Source: Chryseobacterium sp. (lineage in GTDB: Bacteria; Bacteroidota; Bacteroidia; Flavobacteriales; Weeksellaceae). Taken from it: DNA of 11,129 nucleotides. The notes below the pieces were generated by a model. The model searched no databases. It was not told the DNA's origin and was given only the letters and a program-made list of their open reading frames with translations. The stretch is taken from assembly GCA_003248755.1 (NCBI GenBank), contig QFQW01000107.1, positions 1 through 11,129 on the forward strand. The letters are read 5' to 3'. Shown one piece after another: positions 6,438 through 11,129 of the stretch. The first letter of the stretch is position 1; each line of letters opens with the position of its first letter. The translations under genes were made by a program, and so were the position numbers.

Positions 6438-7631
6438 ATGAACAGACTTATACTAATTGGGAATGGCTTTGATATAGCACATAAGATTAAAACTTCATAC
6501 AAAGACTTTATACTTGATTATTTAAAAAACACATTTAACTCGGCTAGGAAATATGGAAAGTACGAAGATGAGTTTCTAATAGTGATAAAAAACGATCGAT
6601 TTGATAAACAATTAAATACGAACCCCTACATAAGTACTTGGGAATTAAACAATTTTTATGGCTATGTACAAAGTGACAATTCGCTTGGAATTACTGTGAC
6701 TGGAAGACCCTTTTACAAAGAAATACTTGAATATACATTAAAGCTTAAAAACAATTTAATATCAATACTTCTTTCTTCCTGTAGAGAATCCAATTGGGTA
6801 GATATAGAGAACGAATATTACAAAATTCTTTGTGAACTATCATCAAAGAATAAGATACAAGAAATCATAGAATTAAATAAAGGCTTCGAGCTTTTACAAA
6901 ATTTACTCTATGATTACCTGATTAGAATCGAAGAACAACATTCATCCCATAAATATGATGCATCAAGAAGTAATTTAGTAAGTCAATTAACAGAACCTAT
7001 AAAACATAATCTTGCACCTCAAAGCAAAAAGACCGTTCGTGGAATAACTATAAATACAAATGATGCTCCTACACCCAGTAATATTTTGTTTTTAAATTTC
7101 AATTATACTTCTACTATTGAAACTTATGTAAAAGAAATTCGAAAAACGATACCAAATACTGATGTTATTTATATTCATGGAAAATTAAATGATATAAATA
7201 ATCCAATGATTTTTGGATATGGTGATGAACAAGAAACTAATTTTGAAGTACTAGAAAAATATGATGAATGTTTAAAATACGTAAAGACATATTGGTATCT
7301 AAGGACAAATAATTACGAAAACTTTTTAAAATTCATCGATGTAGATGAATTTGAAGTATATATAATGGGACATTCGTGTGGAATGTCTGATAAAACAATG
7401 CTAAGTTCAATCTTTAATAACCCAAATTGTAAAAAAATAAAAGTTCTTACTTATGATAAATCATTTGGAAGTAAAGACTTGGCTATTGATACGACAAATT
7501 ATATTGAAATGACATATCAGATTGGAAGACTATTCAATAATAAAGCTGATCTAAGGAAAAAGCTTATTCCATTTGAGACACAAGATTTATTAAAAATTGA
7601 TGCCCAAGTATTATTGACAATAACCACTTAA
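6438..7631 (+). CDS. abiH: AbiH-family abortive-infection protein
   Basis: A 397-residue soluble protein with the signature of the AbiH family of phage abortive-infection proteins. It has N-terminal LILIGNGFDIAHKIKTSY (residues 4-21), central FLNFNYTSTIE (218-228), YIHGKLND (245-252) with FGYGDE (259-264), and C-terminal YIMGHSCGMSDKTML (308-322). The order glycine-rich loop, N-F-N-Y, H-G, G-H-S...D parallels the GAG.S, TTNYD, HG and GYSF.D motifs of SIR2-type proteins, suggesting a related nucleotide-binding fold (inference). AbiH was first described on a Lactococcus plasmid; its molecular mechanism is not settled. The start ATG lies just before the conserved GNGFD strand, leaving no room for an alternative. 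The gene is AT-rich like sir2 and herA, stands 72 bp before them on the same strand, and has its own promoter-like motif. Confidence 0.85.
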   Translation: MNRLILIGNGFDIAHKIKTSYKDFILDYLKNTFNSARKYGKYEDEFLIVIKNDRFDKQLNTNPYISTWELNNFYGYVQSDNSLGITVTGRPFYKEILEYTLKLKNNLISILLSSCRESNWVDIENEYYKILCELSSKNKIQEIIELNKGFELLQNLLYDYLIRIEEQHSSHKYDASRSNLVSQLTEPIKHNLAPQSKKTVRGITINTNDAPTPSNILFLNFNYTSTIETYVKEIRKTIPNTDVIYIHGKLNDINNPMIFGYGDEQETNFEVLEKYDECLKYVKTYWYLRTNNYENFLKFIDVDEFEVYIMGHSCGMSDKTMLSSIFNNPNCKKIKVLTYDKSFGSKDLAIDTTNYIEMTYQIGRLFNNKADLRKKLIPFETQDLLKIDAQVLLTITT

Positions 7632-7682
7632 ATATGTACCATTATTTGTAAATAGGATATTCTCTTGTAAAAGATTTATGGA

Positions 7683-7690
7683 TATATTTG
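7683..7690 (+). promoter_or_regulatory. Putative -7 promoter element of the SIR2-HerA operon
   Basis: TATATTTG, an exact TAnnTTTG match, ends 13 bp before the SIR2 start codon. A TTG at 7665-7667 is only 15 bp upstream, shorter than usual. If used, it would give a nearly leaderless transcript and independent expression from abiH. Confidence 0.4.
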
Positions 7691-7703
7691 TAATAAACAA
7701 TTA

Positions 7704-8906
7704 ATGACCATGACAGAAAAAATACTTTTTAAACAAGGAGGGATCTCTATTTTTACAGATGAAATTGATGATGATAAAAGAATTGAAACTATAAAATCAA
7801 GAATAAAAGAAATGTTCAATATGAAGAACATTAATTTTTTATTTGGTTCAGGTACAAGTGTTGGGGCAATTCCTACGATGAATGGTCTTTATGATTCTGT
7901 TGTCACTAGACTTAAAAGTCACAAAGAATATTTAATAGAATTTGAAAATATTGAAAAACGAATAAAGAACAAAAAAAATTTAGAAGATATATTAGGTATT
8001 CTTTATTCTTATAGAATTTATCAAAAAAATAATTTTGATGAAAAGGAAAATGAGAAAAATGACGAACTTAAAAAATGTAGTGGACTTATCGACATTATAG
8101 AAGATCAAATTTTCAATGAAATAAATATTAAAATTAATGATATAAAGTATCAGTCTTATCTAAATCTCTACCAAACCTTTTATCTCAAATTAGCTTTAAG
8201 AAATAAAGATTTATCTAGACTCAATATTTTTACCACAAATAATGATTTGTTTAACGAGTATGCTTTAGATAGCGTAAACATACATTATATTAATGGTTTT
8301 TCAAGAGGTATTAATAGATATTTTAATCCCGCATTATTTAACTATACTTACTCAAAAAGAATGGATACCAGTATTGAAAAGTTTGAGCCAGTTGAAAATA
8401 TGGTTTATCTTTACAAAATACATGGTTCTATAAATTGGATTGAGGATAATACTAATTCTAATTCATTTTTTAATATTAAAGAAATTAACGAACCCAAACG
8501 GGAAAAAGATATTGAAAACATTCTTATATATCCAACTCCCACAAAACAAAATAAAAGTCTCGGAAGTCCATATGTTGAGTTATTTAGGGAATTTCAAAAA
8601 AAACTACTAGAGCCACATTCTATCTTGTTTGTAATTGGTTATAGTTTTAGTGACGAACATGTTAATAACATAATATATCAAGCTCTAGCTACAAACTCCA
8701 CTATAAACCTTGTAATTTTTGGAGAAATTAATAATAAGGTTGTCGAAATTGCGGACAATAGAATAATAAATATCTTTGGAGAATATAAAGGTGAGAAAAT
8801 AAACTATTTTAGTTACATTGTTAATAATCTTTTACCAAATATTGACGCTTTTAAATCCCAAGACAATTTATTAAGCGAATTTATAAACTCTATAAAGGTT
8901 AAGTAA
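7704..8906 (+). CDS. SIR2-family defence effector (predicted NADase) of a SIR2-HerA system
   Basis: A 400-residue protein with the motifs of SIR2-like (SIR2_2 type) domains: FLFGSGTSVG (residues 45-54) as the NAD-binding glycine loop, IFTTNNDLF (175-183) in place of the usual TTNYD, YKIHGSINW (237-245) with the conserved His240, and VIGYSFSDEHV (310-320). In the SIR2-HerA (Nezha) anti-phage pair the SIR2 protein hydrolyses NAD+ in complex with HerA, causing abortive infection or growth arrest. That role is inferred from motifs and partner. The residue after Asn179 is Asn rather than Tyr, an uncommon variant. ATG at 7704 and the in-frame ATG two codons later are equally possible starts. The TAA stop is immediately followed by the herA ATG with no gap, pointing to translational coupling and matched stoichiometry. 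Confidence 0.88.
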   Translation: MTMTEKILFKQGGISIFTDEIDDDKRIETIKSRIKEMFNMKNINFLFGSGTSVGAIPTMNGLYDSVVTRLKSHKEYLIEFENIEKRIKNKKNLEDILGILYSYRIYQKNNFDEKENEKNDELKKCSGLIDIIEDQIFNEINIKINDIKYQSYLNLYQTFYLKLALRNKDLSRLNIFTTNNDLFNEYALDSVNIHYINGFSRGINRYFNPALFNYTYSKRMDTSIEKFEPVENMVYLYKIHGSINWIEDNTNSNSFFNIKEINEPKREKDIENILIYPTPTKQNKSLGSPYVELFREFQKKLLEPHSILFVIGYSFSDEHVNNIIYQALATNSTINLVIFGEINNKVVEIADNRIINIFGEYKGEKINYFSYIVNNLLPNIDAFKSQDNLLSEFINSIKVK

Positions 8907-10820
8907 ATGAATATTGGTAAAGTAATCTCAGTAGAGTATGATAAATTTAAAGTTAAATTATTTCATACAACAAAAAATTCCACCGTTAATATTGGCGGCC
9001 AAATTTATTACTTCGGAAACATTGGCAGTTATTTAAAAACCAATAATGCAATTGGGGAGTCAATATTATGTGAAGTTGTTGCTGTATTAGATCACAACAC
9101 TGACAGCAAAACTTATTCGAATTTTAATTTAGATAGCTCAAGGGAATTAATTATTAAACCTATTGGCACATTCAACGTACAAGGAGTATTCAGTATTGGA
9201 GTGGGTATATTTCCCTCTATTTATGCAGATGTTAGTATTGTTACTATTCATGATGTAAAAAATATTTTATCTCCAAAATTGCACGACAAAACGGAAAATT
9301 ATATTCATGATTCAATTGAATTAGGTGTTTCAAAAAACTTAATAAACTATACTGTTAGCGTTGATATTAATTCTTTTTTTAATATCCATACTGCAATATT
9401 AGGAAATAGTGGAAGTGGAAAATCTAACACAATATCACATATATTTCAACAAGTTTTTAGAAAAAAAGATTATTCTGCTATAGGAGGAAAAATCATAATG
9501 TTTGATGTTAATGGTGAATATAAAAGTGCATTCTCAACAAATTTATTTTCTGATAAAACTTTAAAATATTATAGACCAAATTCAAAAGATGAATCTAACT
9601 TCGTTTTACCATATTATTTAATGAATTTAGATGAATGGCTTGCTTTTTTGATGGCTTCAGACAGAACTCAAAAGCCATTTTGGGATAAAGTTTTACAGGA
9701 GTGTTATAAATTCTATAAAATGTTTGATGCTTCAACTTCCAGCCAAGAAGATTATTCAAATTATTTCAAATGGAAAATAAGAAATATTCTTTCTAATGTT
9801 GTTAGTAATATTGAATCTGATACAACAAAAATGACTGCTGCCAGAGGTGTTATAATTAAATCTAGAGAAATTATTGCAAGTTTAGAAAAAAACTTTGATC
9901 ACCAAGATATAATCGACTTCCTAGATGAAGCATTGGAAGGCACTAATATAGTTTATGGAAATAATGATGGAAGACTTAGTACATTTATAACTGATTTAGA
10001 AATTGATGAAGAAAATGCTCAAAAAATAAATGATTTTAAATTAACAAGCGGAGAGTTTTATGATTTTAAATTCTTAAAAATAGCTACTGAGCTTGTTTTA
10101 TTGGAAGAAGAAGGTAAAGGCAATCATAGGATAAGAGAATTTACCTCTACAATGTTAACAAGACTTGATTATTTTTTGTTTAATCCTGATTGTGCATTTA
10201 TGAAATCCGATACAAAATTTTCTAATGCAAAGGATTATTTAGAAAAGGTTATAGGTATAGGCAACAATGAAGAACATCAGTTAATAATCATTGATACAAG
10301 CGAAGTTGGAAATGATATCCTTGAACTTACTACAAGCGTTATAAGCAGACTATTATTTGATTACAGAAAAAGCCAAGAAGGCACAAAACGTAGAGAAGCG
10401 CCAATCCACCTTGTTTTAGATGAAGCTCACAGATATATAAAAAAAGATACTGAATACATAATCAAAGATAATATTTTTGAAAGGATAGCAAGAGAAGGAC
10501 GTAAATTTTCTTTTTTCCTTATTATTTCTTCTCAAAGGCCATCCGAACTTTCACAAACTGTTTTATCACAGTGCGGAAACTATTTAATACACCGTATCCA
10601 AAATGAAATTGACATGAAATATATATACTCTGTTTTGCCATATTTTTCTGATGATTATGTGGCTAAAATAAAACAAGCCGTTCCTGGTGAAGTATTAATA
10701 TTTGGAAATTGTGTACCAATGCCACTCCAATTGAAAATAATCAAGCCGGAACCAGATCCGAATAGTCAAAACTGCGTAATAAGTGAACAATGGTTTATGG
10801 AAGTACAAAATAGTCATTAA
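8907..10820 (+). CDS. herA: HerA-type hexameric ATPase of a SIR2-HerA system
   Basis: The 637-residue product has the HerA/DUF87 layout. An N-terminal beta-rich region (about 1-100, GKVISVEYDKFKVKLF) fits the HAS-barrel. The RecA-like core has Walker A GNSGSGKS (166-173, Lys172), IIMFDVNGEY after it, a helical insertion around 230-470, Walker B LVLDEAH (502-508, Asp505/Glu506), ERIAREGRK (525-533) with candidate arginine fingers, and the SSQRPSE sensor (541-547). Archaeal HerA moves DNA with NurA; bacterial versions pair with SIR2 or nuclease effectors in anti-phage systems, where the hexamer scaffolds and activates the effector. The start codon touches the SIR2 stop, so the two are one operon and the pairing with SIR2 is well supported. 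No NurA or DUF4297 gene is present. No clear terminator follows in the 64 bp before the convergent gene. Confidence 0.92.
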   Translation: MNIGKVISVEYDKFKVKLFHTTKNSTVNIGGQIYYFGNIGSYLKTNNAIGESILCEVVAVLDHNTDSKTYSNFNLDSSRELIIKPIGTFNVQGVFSIGVGIFPSIYADVSIVTIHDVKNILSPKLHDKTENYIHDSIELGVSKNLINYTVSVDINSFFNIHTAILGNSGSGKSNTISHIFQQVFRKKDYSAIGGKIIMFDVNGEYKSAFSTNLFSDKTLKYYRPNSKDESNFVLPYYLMNLDEWLAFLMASDRTQKPFWDKVLQECYKFYKMFDASTSSQEDYSNYFKWKIRNILSNVVSNIESDTTKMTAARGVIIKSREIIASLEKNFDHQDIIDFLDEALEGTNIVYGNNDGRLSTFITDLEIDEENAQKINDFKLTSGEFYDFKFLKIATELVLLEEEGKGNHRIREFTSTMLTRLDYFLFNPDCAFMKSDTKFSNAKDYLEKVIGIGNNEEHQLIIIDTSEVGNDILELTTSVISRLLFDYRKSQEGTKRREAPIHLVLDEAHRYIKKDTEYIIKDNIFERIAREGRKFSFFLIISSQRPSELSQTVLSQCGNYLIHRIQNEIDMKYIYSVLPYFSDDYVAKIKQAVPGEVLIFGNCVPMPLQLKIIKPEPDPNSQNCVISEQWFMEVQNSH

Positions 10821-10884
10821 AAGATATAAATTATAACTCGAATTTATCGAAAAAACAAGTATAGTTCTAATCTCCTTGTAGACT

Positions 10885-11129
10885 TCAAAACTTCAGCTCC
10901 CCACCAAAATCCAACATCACCACCTGACTTCCCTGAAAAGGATTATAAGACGGCTGATAATCAATATAGCCCGAAGAATGCAGATTCTTCAGGCATTTAT
11001 GGTAGGTGGCTTTTGAGCGGATTTTACTGATGCGCATCACCTCATCGCGTGAAATACTGACCGGATTTCGGAAACGGCTGAAATTCCAGAACTGGAATAA
11101 GGCTAAATAGAGGCTGATGTGTGATGGAT
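10885..11129 (-). CDS. Helix-turn-helix-like protein of a conjugative element, C-terminal part (5' end outside window)
   Basis: The frame is open from the right edge to a TGA at 10885-10887, giving 80 visible residues. They begin PSHISLYLALFQFWN, continue with NPVSISRDEVMRISKIRSKA and TYHKCLKNLHSSGYIDYQPS, and end in VVMLDFGGELKF. The middle looks like a winged helix: a helix (DEVMRISKI), a recognition-type helix (KATYHKCLKNLHSSG) and a wing (YIDYQPS). I associate this protein with integrative conjugative elements of Bacteroidota, where it lies among replication and mobilisation genes; that is recollection, not a search result. GC content is visibly higher than in herA, and it converges on herA with 64 bp between stops, so it belongs to a different module. 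Confidence 0.65.
   Translation of the reverse strand, partial: PSHISLYLALFQFWNFSRFRNPVSISRDEVMRISKIRSKATYHKCLKNLHSSGYIDYQPSYNPFQGSQVVMLDFGGELKF

Noticed and set aside
6311..6502. Possible 63-residue protein on the minus strand overlapping the abiH start
   Set aside because: It covers the abiH promoter and first codons, and its sequence is low-complexity; abiH is clearly the real gene.

Overview
The window looks like a member of the Bacteroidota, most probably a Chryseobacterium/Elizabethkingia-type flavobacterium. It is AT-rich, the genes lack clear Shine-Dalgarno sequences, several genes are preceded by the Bacteroidota -7 promoter motif TAnnTTTG, and the integrase remnant and the right-edge gene resemble those of Bacteroidota conjugative elements. 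This assignment is from sequence style and recalled protein families, not from a search.

Layout. (1) 1-2202: core-metabolism pair on the + strand, the 3' end of an NADP-malic enzyme gene (maeB; its C-terminal phosphotransacetylase-like domain) and dctA, a C4-dicarboxylate symporter. Together they would import malate and convert it to pyruvate plus NADPH. (2) 2273-4167: a small stress-type locus, with a minus-strand NmrA-like NAD(P)-binding oxidoreductase followed by a SnoaL-like protein, and a divergent HxlR-family regulator with one N-terminal cysteine. Operator-like repeats lie between them. A strong hairpin terminator closes the minus-strand operon against dctA. (3) 4204-5427: a badly decayed tyrosine integrase (lost start, an internal deletion, two frameshifts, one nonsense codon). 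(4) 5428-6437: about 1 kb without genes, holding repeats, a 22-bp perfect terminator hairpin, a tRNA-Ser 3'-end fragment that is probably an attachment-site scar, and a 93-bp nested inverted repeat. (5) 6438-10820: a very AT-rich defence block on the + strand: AbiH, then a SIR2-domain protein whose stop codon abuts the start of a HerA-type ATPase gene. (6) 10885-11129: the C-terminal part of a minus-strand helix-turn-helix-like protein of a type I associate with Bacteroidota conjugative elements, with visibly higher GC.

How it fits together. The defence genes sit between an attachment-site scar with a dead integrase on one side and a probable mobile-element gene on the other, so they are most likely cargo of an integrated element. 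SIR2 plus HerA is a known anti-phage pair (Nezha / SIR2-HerA) in which a SIR2 NADase and a HerA hexamer form one complex and deplete NAD+ on infection. AbiH is a known abortive-infection family with unclear mechanism. Here it lies 72 bp upstream, carries the same order of short motifs as SIR2 proteins, and has the same TATATTTG octamer upstream of its start. Whether AbiH is a third component or an independent neighbour is the main open question in the window.
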